Source of the DNA: Methylotenera_A sp044228245
GTDB taxonomy: Bacteria > Pseudomonadota > Gammaproteobacteria > Burkholderiales > Methylophilaceae
NCBI GenBank assembly: GCA_044228245.1
Contig: JBGAVG010000006.1
Span: forward strand, 112,243 to 176,242
DNA length: 64,000 bases
Reading direction: 5' to 3'
Made by a program: the position numbers and the translations under genes. The notes under the pieces are model-generated. The model was not told the DNA's origin. It worked only from the letters and a program-made list of their open reading frames with translations, and made no database searches. This document shows, piece after piece, positions 1-7,018 of the stretch. Numbering within the stretch: position 1 is the first letter of the stretch; each line of letters begins with the position of its first letter.

Positions 1-61
1 GATTGCGAAAAACAAACTGGTCGATCAGTCTAAAAACTAATCGCAAACTATTCATTTTAGA

Positions 62-92
62 GGGCAAGACGCAAGACGTTTTGCCCTTTTTT
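62..92 (+). terminator. Rho-independent terminator of an upstream gene
   Basis: A 9-bp stem (62-70 with 78-86, one G-U pair) closes a 7-nt loop and is followed by six T residues (87-92). It would end transcription of a gene lying off the left edge. Its position argues that the reading frame running through it from base 3 is not translated, so psd starts downstream. Confidence 0.8.
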
Positions 93-107
93 ATTGAAGG
101 ATTTCAA

Positions 108-947
108 TTGCCATTCTCTATCGTCTTACAATATTTACTGCCAAAACAAGCCATTACCATGCTTGCGGGAAAATTCGCCACATTGCAGGGGGGGCAACTG
201 ACCACCGCCGTCATTGGCTGGTTTGTGCAGCGCTACAACGTCAACATGGCCGAAGCCGCTAATCCTGACATTGCAAGCTATACAAGCTTTAACGAGTTTT
301 TTACGCGGCCCCTAAAAAATAACGCCCGCCCTCTGGCGCAAGCTGAGTTTGTTTGTCCAGTCGACGGCGCCATTAGTCAATTTGGCAATATCGAGCAGGA
401 TCAGATTTTTCAGGCCAAAGGTCACAACTATTCAACACTGGCGCTGCTCGCAGGCCAGCAGCCATTAGCCGCCAAGTTTGAAAATGGTCATTTTGCATGC
501 CTGTATTTAAGCCCGAAAGACTACCACCGCATCCACATGCCTTGCGATGGCACATTAAAAAGCATGGCCTATGTGCCAGGCGATTTATTCTCCGTCAACC
601 CGACTACCGCAGCCAATGTCCCCAATTTATTCGCGCGTAATGAACGTGTGGTATGCGAGTTTGAATCAGAAAAGCACGGCACTTTCGTGATGGTGCTGGT
701 AGGCGCAACCATCGTCGGCAGCATGGCGACGATTTGGCATGGGGTAGTCAACCCGCCACGCTCAAAAAATGTCCGGAGTTGGTCTTACCTTGATAAAAAC
801 ATCCAGTTAAAACAGGGCGATGAAATGGGACGTTTTTTGTTAGGCTCTACCGTAGTGATGCTGTTTGAAAAAGATGCGCTGCAATTTAATGCGGACTGGC
901 AGCCAGCGCGCACTGTCAGGCTGGGTGAAACGATGAGCGCTCAATAA
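108..947 (+). CDS. psd: Phosphatidylserine decarboxylase proenzyme
   Basis: Makes phosphatidylethanolamine from phosphatidylserine at the inner membrane. The LGST motif near residue 247 (counted from the start chosen here) is the self-cleavage site at which the serine becomes the pyruvoyl group, so the small alpha chain would be about 33 residues. The frame is open from base 3, but a terminator covers 62-92. A TTG at 108 has a well-spaced GAAGG at 96-100 and yields an N-terminus (MPFSIVLQYLLPK) that looks like the usual bacterial Psd start. That gives 279 aa, in the size range of the bacterial family. The frame upstream of 108 does not look like Psd. The TTG start is inferred; the family assignment is firm. 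Confidence 0.93.
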   Translation: MPFSIVLQYLLPKQAITMLAGKFATLQGGQLTTAVIGWFVQRYNVNMAEAANPDIASYTSFNEFFTRPLKNNARPLAQAEFVCPVDGAISQFGNIEQDQIFQAKGHNYSTLALLAGQQPLAAKFENGHFACLYLSPKDYHRIHMPCDGTLKSMAYVPGDLFSVNPTTAANVPNLFARNERVVCEFESEKHGTFVMVLVGATIVGSMATIWHGVVNPPRSKNVRSWSYLDKNIQLKQGDEMGRFLLGSTVVMLFEKDALQFNADWQPARTVRLGETMSAQ

Positions 948-957
948 TCATCCAAGC

Positions 958-1003
958 AAATAAAAAACCTGCGCCAAATAATTTCTGGGCAGGTATTTTA
1001 TTT
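958..1003. terminator. Bidirectional terminator between psd and rppH
   Basis: ACCTGC (967-972) pairs with GCAGGT, and the outer AAATAAAA/TTTTATTT tracts pair as well, so the hairpin gives a T-tract on either strand. It separates two convergent genes. Confidence 0.65.
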
Positions 1004-1012
1004 GAATGACCG

Positions 1013-1528
1013 TTATACTTGCTTAGCCGTATTTTTATGCGAGCTCGGCCTAACTTTGTGATGCAGGTGCGCCGACAACTCGTTTAGCGCCAGTTTATAT
1101 ACTTCACGCTTGAACTCTATCACATCCTCAAGCGGCACCCAGTAATCGCTCCAGCGCCATGCGTCGAATTCAGGATGTTCACTCGCACGCAGCGAAACAT
1201 CCGTATCGCGCCCTATCATGCGCAGCAAATACCAAATCTGCTTTTGACCCCGGTAACTGCCGCGCCACTCGCGCTTGATCCAGCTGGATGGCACCTCGTA
1301 GCGCAGCCAGTCACGCGTGCGACCTAAAATTTGCACATGCTCCGGCCGTAAGCCAACTTCCTCCATCAGCTCACGGTACATAGCCTGCTCTGGGCTTTCG
1401 CCGTATTTAATGCCGCCTTGTGGAAACTGCCAAGCGTGTTCTCGAATACGCTTGCCCCAAAACACCTGATTTTGAGCGTTACACAGAATAATCCCCACAT
1501 TCGGGCGAAATCCGTCACGATCTAACAT
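1013..1528 (-). CDS. rppH: RNA pyrophosphohydrolase (Nudix)
   Basis: Removes pyrophosphate from the 5' end of triphosphorylated transcripts and so starts RNase E-dependent decay in the cytoplasm. The full Nudix box is visible at residues 38-60: G38, E44, R52-E53, E56-E57, G59. The N-terminal MLDRDGFRPNVGIILCN and the HAWQFPQGG stretch are typical of RppH/NudH rather than of other Nudix enzymes. Length is 171 aa, within the usual 155-180 for the family. It is a single gene convergent with psd. Confidence in family and function is high. Confidence 0.95.
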   Translation of the reverse strand: MLDRDGFRPNVGIILCNAQNQVFWGKRIREHAWQFPQGGIKYGESPEQAMYRELMEEVGLRPEHVQILGRTRDWLRYEVPSSWIKREWRGSYRGQKQIWYLLRMIGRDTDVSLRASEHPEFDAWRWSDYWVPLEDVIEFKREVYKLALNELSAHLHHKVRPSSHKNTAKQV

Positions 1529-1612
1529 ATTGCAACTACCTAAATTGTTTACGCCATTTTTTCATATTTTAAGCGCTATGGAAAGCAGGCATTTGAATTT
1601 AGAATGTAATTT

Positions 1613-2560
1613 ATGAGAATACTTATCTTGGTTTTATTGTTGCAGCTCAGCGCGTGCACGGCAATATTCAATAAAGGCAGCACCGCTTATATCACCAACC
1701 AGGGCGACAACACGGTTTCAGTCATTGATATACTCCAAGGCAAAGTCACTCAAACCATCGCCGTTGGTAAAGCGCCCGTGGGTGTCGCAGTATCAAAATC
1801 GCTAAAGCGCGCGTTTGTTACCAACGTAGAAAGCGGCGACATTTCCGTTATTGACACCATTAGCAACCAGGTAATTGAAACCATCAGAATCGGCGGCTCG
1901 CCTGTGGGTATCGCCATCGCGTCCGATAACAAAACGCTGTATGTCGCCGACTGGTTTAGCGACCGCATACTTGCCATAAACACAGCCAGCTATAATCAGC
2001 GCCGAGAAGTCATTGTCGCCAAAGCGCCTGCGGGCTTGCAAATAAGCCCTGATAACAAATGGTTATACATTGCAGCGCGCGACACTAATGAAATCGCGGT
2101 GATTGATACGGCCACGCTGACGATTTCCAAACGCATTGCCGTCGGCGAGCATCCGTTTGGGCTTGCGCTAAGCAAAGATGGCAGCACACTTTATACCGTG
2201 AACGTGTACGAAAATACCGTTTCACTTATCAATACTAAAACCTGGCAGCAAACTAAAATAAAAGTGGGGGAACACCCTTATTGCGCGGTTTCCAGCCCAG
2301 ACAGCAAAACACTGTATGTCACCAACACGCAGGATGACACGGTTTCTGTGATTGATGTAGCAAGTAAAAAACCCATTACAACCATTGAGGTCGGCATGAC
2401 GCCGGAAGGCATCAGTTACGATGCAGCGAGCCATCAGGTGCTGGTCGCCAGCTGGGGTGAAAACCAGGTCAGCGTGATTGATGCGCGAACCAACAAACTT
2501 AAAGACCATATTAAAACGGGTGATAAAAGCCGTGCATTCGGACAGTTTATATTGCCCTAA
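1613..2560 (+). CDS. YVTN-family beta-propeller lipoprotein
   Basis: A 315-aa protein with a lipoprotein signal (lipobox LSAC, Cys15), then about seven repeats of roughly 40 residues carrying variants of V-S-V-I-D and L-Y-V-T-N/A. This is the YVTN/YncE-like propeller family, which folds into a seven-bladed disc. It should be anchored to a membrane facing the periplasm. Such proteins often occur near PQQ or alcohol-dehydrogenase genes in methylotrophs, and the next gene is MxaD-like, so a link to periplasmic methanol oxidation is possible but not shown. The molecular function is unknown. Confidence 0.85.
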   Translation: MRILILVLLLQLSACTAIFNKGSTAYITNQGDNTVSVIDILQGKVTQTIAVGKAPVGVAVSKSLKRAFVTNVESGDISVIDTISNQVIETIRIGGSPVGIAIASDNKTLYVADWFSDRILAINTASYNQRREVIVAKAPAGLQISPDNKWLYIAARDTNEIAVIDTATLTISKRIAVGEHPFGLALSKDGSTLYTVNVYENTVSLINTKTWQQTKIKVGEHPYCAVSSPDSKTLYVTNTQDDTVSVIDVASKKPITTIEVGMTPEGISYDAASHQVLVASWGENQVSVIDARTNKLKDHIKTGDKSRAFGQFILP

Positions 2561-2585
2561 TAAGATATAGAAACGCAGTTTGTTT

Positions 2586-2613
2586 TGTAGTAGCGAATAA
2601 ATTCGCTCCTACC
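2586..2613. repeat. REP-like palindromic repeat
   Basis: An imperfect inverted repeat, with GTAGTAGCGAA pairing to TTCGCTCCTAC around a 4-nt loop. The TGTAGGAGCGAA core matches the class of short extragenic palindromes common in proteobacteria. A related but longer copy lies at 3329-3391, on the other side of the mxaD-like gene. Confidence 0.55.
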
Positions 2614-2732
2614 AAGCCCGTCAACGCTACACCATATCAAGCGTTACTCAAACCGTGGGCTTATTGGCTCATCTGATTTATAATAACGCGTTGTATTTAT
2701 TTTTTGCTTGGTTTATTTACTGGAGATATTGA

Positions 2733-3257
2733 ATGAAAAAGTTTTTAGCATTGCTTGCATTGGCAATTTTACCGCTGACCGTTGCAGCGCACGGCCCTAG
2801 CCCACAAAAAGTTGAAAAAACCATCACCATCAAGGCGCCGCCTGCAAAAGTGTGGGCCATAGTAAAAGATTTTGGCAACATGCAAGCTTGGCACCCAGCC
2901 ATTGCCAGTGATAAATTAGAGAAAAAAGGTGAAGAAACCTTCAGAACGCTGACATTGAAATCTGGTGGCGAGATTTACGAAAAACTGCGTAGCGCCGATG
3001 ACAAAGACATGAAACTGAAATACGAAATCGTGAGCGGCGTAGCACCGGTAGCTGATTACAACTCATTCATGACAGTAACCTCTGGCCCGGGTGCTGGCGA
3101 ATCCACCGTGACATGGGTAGGCCGTTTTTACCGCACCTACAAGTTAAACCCACCTATTCCAGCAGGTCAGGATGACGAAACAGCCGTGAAATTTGTGACT
3201 GACGTTTATGATGCCGGTTTAGCTGGTTTGAAAAAGGCAGCCGAAAACTCAAAGTAA
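2733..3257 (+). CDS. mxaD: MxaD-like periplasmic SRPBCC protein
   Basis: A 174-aa protein with a signal peptide (cleavage near residue 19, before HGPSPQKVEK) and a polyketide-cyclase/START-like SRPBCC fold signature (KTITIKAPPAKVWAIVKDF, W at the substrate-pocket edge, and a C-terminal helix with GLAGLKK). The sequence pattern fits MxaD of methylotrophs, a small periplasmic protein that assists electron transfer between methanol dehydrogenase and cytochrome cL. A GGAG Shine-Dalgarno sequence precedes the ATG. It stands outside any mxaFJGI or pqq cluster in this window, so the dehydrogenase it serves is not visible. Family is fairly sure; role is by analogy. Confidence 0.78.
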   Translation: MKKFLALLALAILPLTVAAHGPSPQKVEKTITIKAPPAKVWAIVKDFGNMQAWHPAIASDKLEKKGEETFRTLTLKSGGEIYEKLRSADDKDMKLKYEIVSGVAPVADYNSFMTVTSGPGAGESTVTWVGRFYRTYKLNPPIPAGQDDETAVKFVTDVYDAGLAGLKKAAENSK

Positions 3258-3328
3258 CTGGCCAGGCAACTGGCGCAGTGACTAATACATCCTCTGGCAA
3301 AAAATCATGGTGGAAGTTTTGGTAAATC

Positions 3329-3391
3329 TGTAGGAGCAAAGCCTCTTCGCGAGTAAAAAAATTACTATCGGCATAGGCCGCGCCTCCTACA
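3329..3391. repeat. Composite REP-like inverted repeat
   Basis: TGTAGGAG at 3329 and CTCCTACA at the far end bracket about 60 nt that contain further GC-rich inverted segments. The outer arms match the core of the element at 2586-2613. It sits directly downstream of mxaD and directly upstream of a terminator. Confidence 0.5.
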
Positions 3392-3424
3392 AAAAAAGGA
3401 TCGCAAATTTGCGATCCTTTTTTA
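3391..3424. terminator. Perfect palindromic bidirectional terminator
   Basis: A-tract, GGATCGCAAA, TTTGCGATCC, T-tract: a perfect 34-nt palindrome that would terminate transcription on either strand. It ends the mxaD transcript. Confidence 0.85.
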
Positions 3425-3429
3425 TTTAA

Positions 3430-3568
3430 CAGCATAGCCCACAATACCCGCTCGTAAAGGGTGACGCAAACTGCATCAAGCCACGGCCAGAAGGTGACAA
3501 GTTTGGTATGGTATGACACTTTTTGTCAATCCAATGCTTGAAAAAACGGGGTAAAACCCGTTTTTTTA
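3430..3568 (+). ncRNA. Candidate structured RNA ending in a terminator
   Basis: The interval between two terminators holds no plausible gene but has ordered structure: ACCC/GGGT (3446-3461), then GACGCAAA (3463-3470), a CAAACT/AGTTTG helix (3467-3472 with 3500-3505) enclosing GCCACGGCC, and TGACA/TGTCA. It ends with a strong terminator hairpin at 3541-3568 (CGGGGT/ACCCG, T7). The GACGCAAA plus GCCACGG words recall cyclic-di-GMP-I (GEMM) riboswitches. However, the spacing differs from that consensus, the CAAACT helix would use the conserved A residues, and the pilA promoter lies downstream of the terminator. It could be a small RNA or a degenerate riboswitch. Confidence 0.35.
3541..3568. terminator. 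Terminator upstream of pilA
   Basis: AAAACGGGG and CCCGTTTTTTT form a stem with a short TAAAA loop. A-tracts and T-tracts on both sides allow termination in both directions. It insulates the pilA promoter from upstream transcription. Confidence 0.8.
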
Positions 3569-3658
3569 TGCCTTTAATTGCTCAATTCAGTAGCTACTTT
3601 TTGATGTAAATTATTTTATATATTAAAAAACAATAAGTTAACTAATGTTATTCCAAGT

Positions 3659-3674
3659 TGGCACACCCGTTGCT
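3659..3674 (+). promoter_or_regulatory. Sigma-54 promoter of pilA
   Basis: TGGCAC (3659-3664), five bases, then TTGCT (3670-3674) matches the RpoN -24/-12 consensus with exact spacing. The predicted start of transcription is near 3685, leaving a leader of about 65 nt before pilA. Many type IV pilin genes are controlled by RpoN with the PilS/PilR two-component system; those regulators are not in the window. Confidence 0.85.
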
Positions 3675-3751
3675 AATACTTATTCAAGCACTGGTATCAA
3701 CAACGTTCAGTGTGTTTATACTAAATATTATTTTTCACAAAGGAAATGAAC

Positions 3752-4159
3752 ATGAACATGAAACAACATATGAACCAAAAAGGTTTTACCTTAATCGAGT
3801 TAATGATTGTGGTAGCAATTATTGGTATTTTGGCTGCGATTGCAATTCCATCATACCGTGATTACACTGTGAGAGCGAATGTGTCTCGCGAAATCGCTGA
3901 TATGGCTCCTCAGAAAATCAAAGTAGGCATGGTTTTTAATGAAGAGGGTGCTGCTGCAGCCAATTTTTGTCTTGACGCTAATACTAACGCAGCCACTAGT
4001 ACCTGTGCAGCTGCCACAGGTATATTAACACATGCTGCGATCAATGGCATCGTAGTTACTTTAACTCCAGCTTTTCCAGCCAATGCTGGCGATGACATCA
4101 CCTGGACATGCTCTGCTACAGGTACTGGTGCCACAGACATTTCTAAAATCTGTTCTTAA
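3752..4159 (+). CDS. pilA: Type IVa major pilin
   Basis: A prepilin with an 11-residue leader ending in Gly, cleaved before Phe (KG|FTLIELMIVV), methylation-site Glu at mature position 5, and a hydrophobic helix ending in AIPSYRDYTVRA. Cysteines near the end (TWTC...KIC) fit the C-terminal disulfide loop. I chose the ATG at 3752 because AAAGGA (3739-3744) lies 7 nt upstream; the in-frame ATG at 3746 is too close. The mature form is about 124 aa. A sigma-54 promoter precedes it and a terminator follows, so it is monocistronic. It would be the subunit for the PilB/PilC machinery at 17.7-20.8 kb. A minor pilin role is less likely given its own strong promoter. Confidence 0.9.
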   Translation: MNMKQHMNQKGFTLIELMIVVAIIGILAAIAIPSYRDYTVRANVSREIADMAPQKIKVGMVFNEEGAAAANFCLDANTNAATSTCAAATGILTHAAINGIVVTLTPAFPANAGDDITWTCSATGTGATDISKICS

Positions 4160-4203
4160 TAACGCACTTAGCCTCTCGATGTAGCTTAGCGAATCGAGAC
4201 AAG

Positions 4204-4232
4204 AAAAAGCCCTTCAATCGAAGGGCTTTTTT
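4204..4232 (+). terminator. pilA terminator
   Basis: An AAAAGCCCTTC/GAAGGGCTTTT stem with an AATC loop and T6 tract, 45 nt after the pilA stop. Confidence 0.88.
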
Positions 4233-4330
4233 ACGTCTTGATAAATATATTGGAACAAAAAAACAGTCAAAACATCAGCTCTGAGAGGCAATATCCATGC
4301 TGCCTGCAGAGCATCTGTTTTGACTTGATT

Positions 4331-5521
4331 TTAGCTAGAGCTGCGCGTTCCGCCTTCCAGCACCACCGCTTTTAACCCAAACTGCGCCAGAATAAACGCG
4401 GCGGCACTGCTGCGGCGGCCAGTCTGGCAATACACAATATATTCTTTGGTGTTATCCAGCTGGCTTAGCAAGCTGCGCAGCTCGTGCAGCGGTGCGTTGA
4501 TGGCGCCTTCGATATGGTGGTAACTATATTCCGTGGCAAAGCGCACATCCAGCCACTCTGCACCATTAGCCACTTTAGCTTTAGCTTCTGCCATGCTCAC
4601 GGCGCTCACTATCGGCGCTTTAAGCAGTTCGACGAAATCCTGCTTTTTCAGGCGCAGCAACTGGCCATCGGTTTTCATGGTGACTGTGGCGTTGCGCTTG
4701 GTATCTGAAGCCAGCGCCTCTTCCCCAAAGGCCGCGCCATTGGAAATCTCCGCCAACACCATGGGCGGCTTGTTTGGGTCTTTCACACGACTGACCTCCG
4801 CCGTGCCTTGCTGAATCAGGTAATAGTAATCACCCTCCTGCCCTTGCTTAATGATGACTTGGCCTGCCGCTACATCCATTGGCACCATGCGCTCGAACAT
4901 GGTTTCGATATTGGCTGCCGGCAGTTTGGCAAACACGCCGTTGCGCAGTTTGAACGCGTTAAAACTTGCAGCATCCAGTTTCCAGCCCTGTTTGGCACTT
5001 TGCGCATTGACCGTTTTTTGCGTTTGCGCGGGCGGATAACCTGAGAGCTGGTCCCATGTCAGCATGATATCCAACAGATCCAGATCAATACGTATCACTT
5101 CAATCGGTGTAAGCGCAATGGTGTCTTTAATTTGCAGCCGATTCGTATCCACGGGGTGTTTGGCAGCATCGGTGCCTGCGCGCAGAATCAGTTTATTGCC
5201 GTTCTGATAACGAATCCCCAGGTCACCGCTCACCAGATAAAGCGCCTGTGCGCTATTGGTGCTGATGCGTGTAGGATCCAGGTCTTTGCTGACCAGTTCT
5301 ACAAAGCATACCGCAGCAAGCTCTTCCAGTCGGTTGGGCGAAAGCCTTGCTACAGGTTCAAATCGGGCCAGTGTAGATTTTGAAATAAGTATAGGTTTGT
5401 GATTTTCAGTCATATTATTATTTACAGATCGAGTTGTTGTTGATGACGGTGTACCTGACATTGTCGCATGGCGACTGTTATGTATGATTTGCGTCAAAGG
5501 TGTCAAAAATTCATGCATCAT
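4331..5521 (-). CDS. Cyclic-nucleotide-binding and rhodanese domain protein
   Basis: A 396-aa cytoplasmic protein. Residues about 50-165 look like a decayed cNMP-binding fold without the phosphate-binding cassette. Residues about 185-295 form a recognisable cNMP-binding domain (GQVIIKQGQEGDYYYLI, then FGEEAL...KRNATV as the phosphate cassette with its Arg). Residues about 300-390 are a rhodanese domain with WLDVR and active-site CQTGRRSS. This combination suggests a nucleotide-gated sulfurtransferase or sensor, but the substrate is unknown. The ATG at 5521 is favoured by AGGAG 9 nt upstream, and it overlaps the stop of the preceding small reading frame in ATGA fashion. An internal ATG at 5413 lacks a ribosome-binding site. 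Confidence 0.85.
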   Translation of the reverse strand: MMHEFLTPLTQIIHNSRHATMSGTPSSTTTRSVNNNMTENHKPILISKSTLARFEPVARLSPNRLEELAAVCFVELVSKDLDPTRISTNSAQALYLVSGDLGIRYQNGNKLILRAGTDAAKHPVDTNRLQIKDTIALTPIEVIRIDLDLLDIMLTWDQLSGYPPAQTQKTVNAQSAKQGWKLDAASFNAFKLRNGVFAKLPAANIETMFERMVPMDVAAGQVIIKQGQEGDYYYLIQQGTAEVSRVKDPNKPPMVLAEISNGAAFGEEALASDTKRNATVTMKTDGQLLRLKKQDFVELLKAPIVSAVSMAEAKAKVANGAEWLDVRFATEYSYHHIEGAINAPLHELRSLLSQLDNTKEYIVYCQTGRRSSAAAFILAQFGLKAVVLEGGTRSSS

Positions 5522-5922
5522 TTGCGATAGCTCCTATAATCCAGCTTTACTGAAATATCTGTCAATCCAATAACATGCGAGACTAAAACCATCCTCACAC
5601 GGCTCTCACCCTTCACGTCAATCATTTCAGAATTCCCGGTCATTCCATTCACCAATTTTTGCGGCACGTCGTGGCTGAAAGCCGCATCAAATGGCGCTTT
5701 CCACATGGTTAAATTAAAAATCCGCAATGCATATTTTGCAAGTAAATCAGCCTTATCATTAACAACACTGAGGTACCACTCCACCTCAAATTCATCCCGC
5801 CAAGTTCGAAATCAAGGCTCAATTTCGTCATTAAAAGCATTTGATGGCAGCATCACTATTAACGGCGGCATGCCTGGTAAAGTTAACATCAGCAATAAGC
5901 CTGCCAACAATAAATACGTCAT
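5518..5922 (-). pseudogene. Interrupted small secreted protein with in-frame TGA
   Basis: Reading the minus strand from an ATG at 5922 gives a hydrophobic, signal-like N-terminus (MTYLLLAGLLLMLTLPG) and 36 codons, then a TGA at 5814-5812. The same frame then stays open for 97 more codons to a TGA at 5518, which overlaps the ATG of the cNMP/rhodanese gene (ATGA). A GTG at 5784 could restart translation. I do not recognise the product. The coupled downstream overlap suggests the 3' part is or was translated. Options are a point-mutated pseudogene, two small proteins, or stop-codon readthrough; no selenocysteine machinery is visible. Confidence 0.45.
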
Positions 5923-6014
5923 TCGCTAAAGTTTAGCGCCTATTTAAACATTATTTGCACAATAAGCAATGCGATTTGCGATATGATTTGGCTTGAAGGC
6001 CCTGAACAACCAAT

Positions 6015-6680
6015 ATGAATTTATCCATGTATGACACCCCGATAGAAATAAGCCTTGATGCCACGCCGACCGCCAGCGTGATCTGGCTGCACGGCCTGGG
6101 CGCGGATGGCAATGATTTTGTACCCGTCGTTAAAATGCTCAATCTGCCGAGCATTCGCTTTGTTCTACCGCATGCCGCTTACAAGAAAGTCACAGCGAAT
6201 AATGGCTATGAAATGCGCGCCTGGTATGACGTATTTGGCTTTAGCATCGGTAGCCGCGAGGACGAAGCCGGCATCCGTGAATCGCAAGCCTATATCGAAT
6301 CGCTGATTCAACGCGAGATAGGCCGCGGCATCCCTGCCAAGCGCATCGTGCTTGCGGGCTTTTCGCAGGGCGGCGCAATCGCGCTGCACACGGCGCTGCG
6401 CCATCCGCAGCCATTGGCAGGCATCTTGGCACTATCCACCTATCTGCCGCTAAAAGCAAATTTGGCCAAAGAAAAATCCAAAGCAAACCAGCATATTCCC
6501 ATTTTTATGGCGCACGGCACTTATGATGGTGTGATCAGTCCGGACACTTGCCGCATCTCTTTTGACGTACTGCAAGCGCAGCATTACACGATTAACTGGC
6601 ACAAATATCCAATGGCACATGCGGTGAACCAGCAGGAAATCGAGGATATTCGCGAGTTTTTACGCACTACGCTGCGTTAA
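6015..6680 (+). CDS. Carboxylesterase / lysophospholipase-type alpha/beta hydrolase
   Basis: A 221-aa single-domain alpha/beta hydrolase of the phospholipase/carboxylesterase (Abhydrolase_2) family. The oxyanion region is WLHGLGADGNDF, the nucleophile elbow is GFSQGG with Ser117, and the other triad members are Asp171 (HGTYDGVI) and His202 (YPMAHAV). This is close to Pseudomonas esterase II and acyl-protein-thioesterase-like enzymes, which cleave short-chain esters in the cytoplasm. The physiological substrate cannot be read from sequence. The ATG at 6027 is an alternative start. It stands alone ahead of xseB. Confidence 0.9.
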   Translation: MNLSMYDTPIEISLDATPTASVIWLHGLGADGNDFVPVVKMLNLPSIRFVLPHAAYKKVTANNGYEMRAWYDVFGFSIGSREDEAGIRESQAYIESLIQREIGRGIPAKRIVLAGFSQGGAIALHTALRHPQPLAGILALSTYLPLKANLAKEKSKANQHIPIFMAHGTYDGVISPDTCRISFDVLQAQHYTINWHKYPMAHAVNQQEIEDIREFLRTTLR

Positions 6681-6769
6681 CGCGCGGCATCGCATCGAAA
6701 TGCCATGTGAAAAAACCCGCAACTTTCATTTGTTTTGATAAAATCCCTTAAACGAACCAGAACCATAAA

Positions 6770-7018
6770 ATGACGAGCAAATCCCAACCAAAAGCATCAG
6801 ACACTACGCCCGACTTTGAAGCCACGCTGGCCGAGCTGGAAACGATTGTGAGTCAGATGGAATCTGGTAATTTGCCGCTGGAACAATCCATGAACGCTTA
6901 TAAACGCGGCGCTGAACTGCTGCTAATCTGCCAGAAAGCGTTAACGGATGCCGAACAGCAGGTGCGCATTCTGACTGACGCCAACAAGCTTGCCGCGTTT
7001 AATCCAGGCAATGAATAA
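6770..7018 (+). CDS. xseB: Exodeoxyribonuclease VII small subunit
   Basis: An 82-aa protein with the XseB helical-hairpin pattern: DFEATLAELETIVSQMESGNLPLEQSM..YKRGAELL..CQKAL. Several copies bind the C-terminal helices of XseA to make the single-strand nuclease; xseA is not in this window. It heads the xseB-ispA-dxs operon, a gene order common in Proteobacteria, and its stop overlaps the likely ispA start. Confidence 0.93.
   Translation: MTSKSQPKASDTTPDFEATLAELETIVSQMESGNLPLEQSMNAYKRGAELLLICQKALTDAEQQVRILTDANKLAAFNPGNE

Noticed and set aside
3..107. N-terminal extension of psd from base 3
   Set aside because: It runs through a strong terminator and does not resemble Psd; the TTG at 108 has a ribosome site.
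3154..3519. 121-codon minus-strand frame downstream of mxaD
   Set aside because: It crosses REP-like repeats and a perfect terminator palindrome and has no recognisable protein features.
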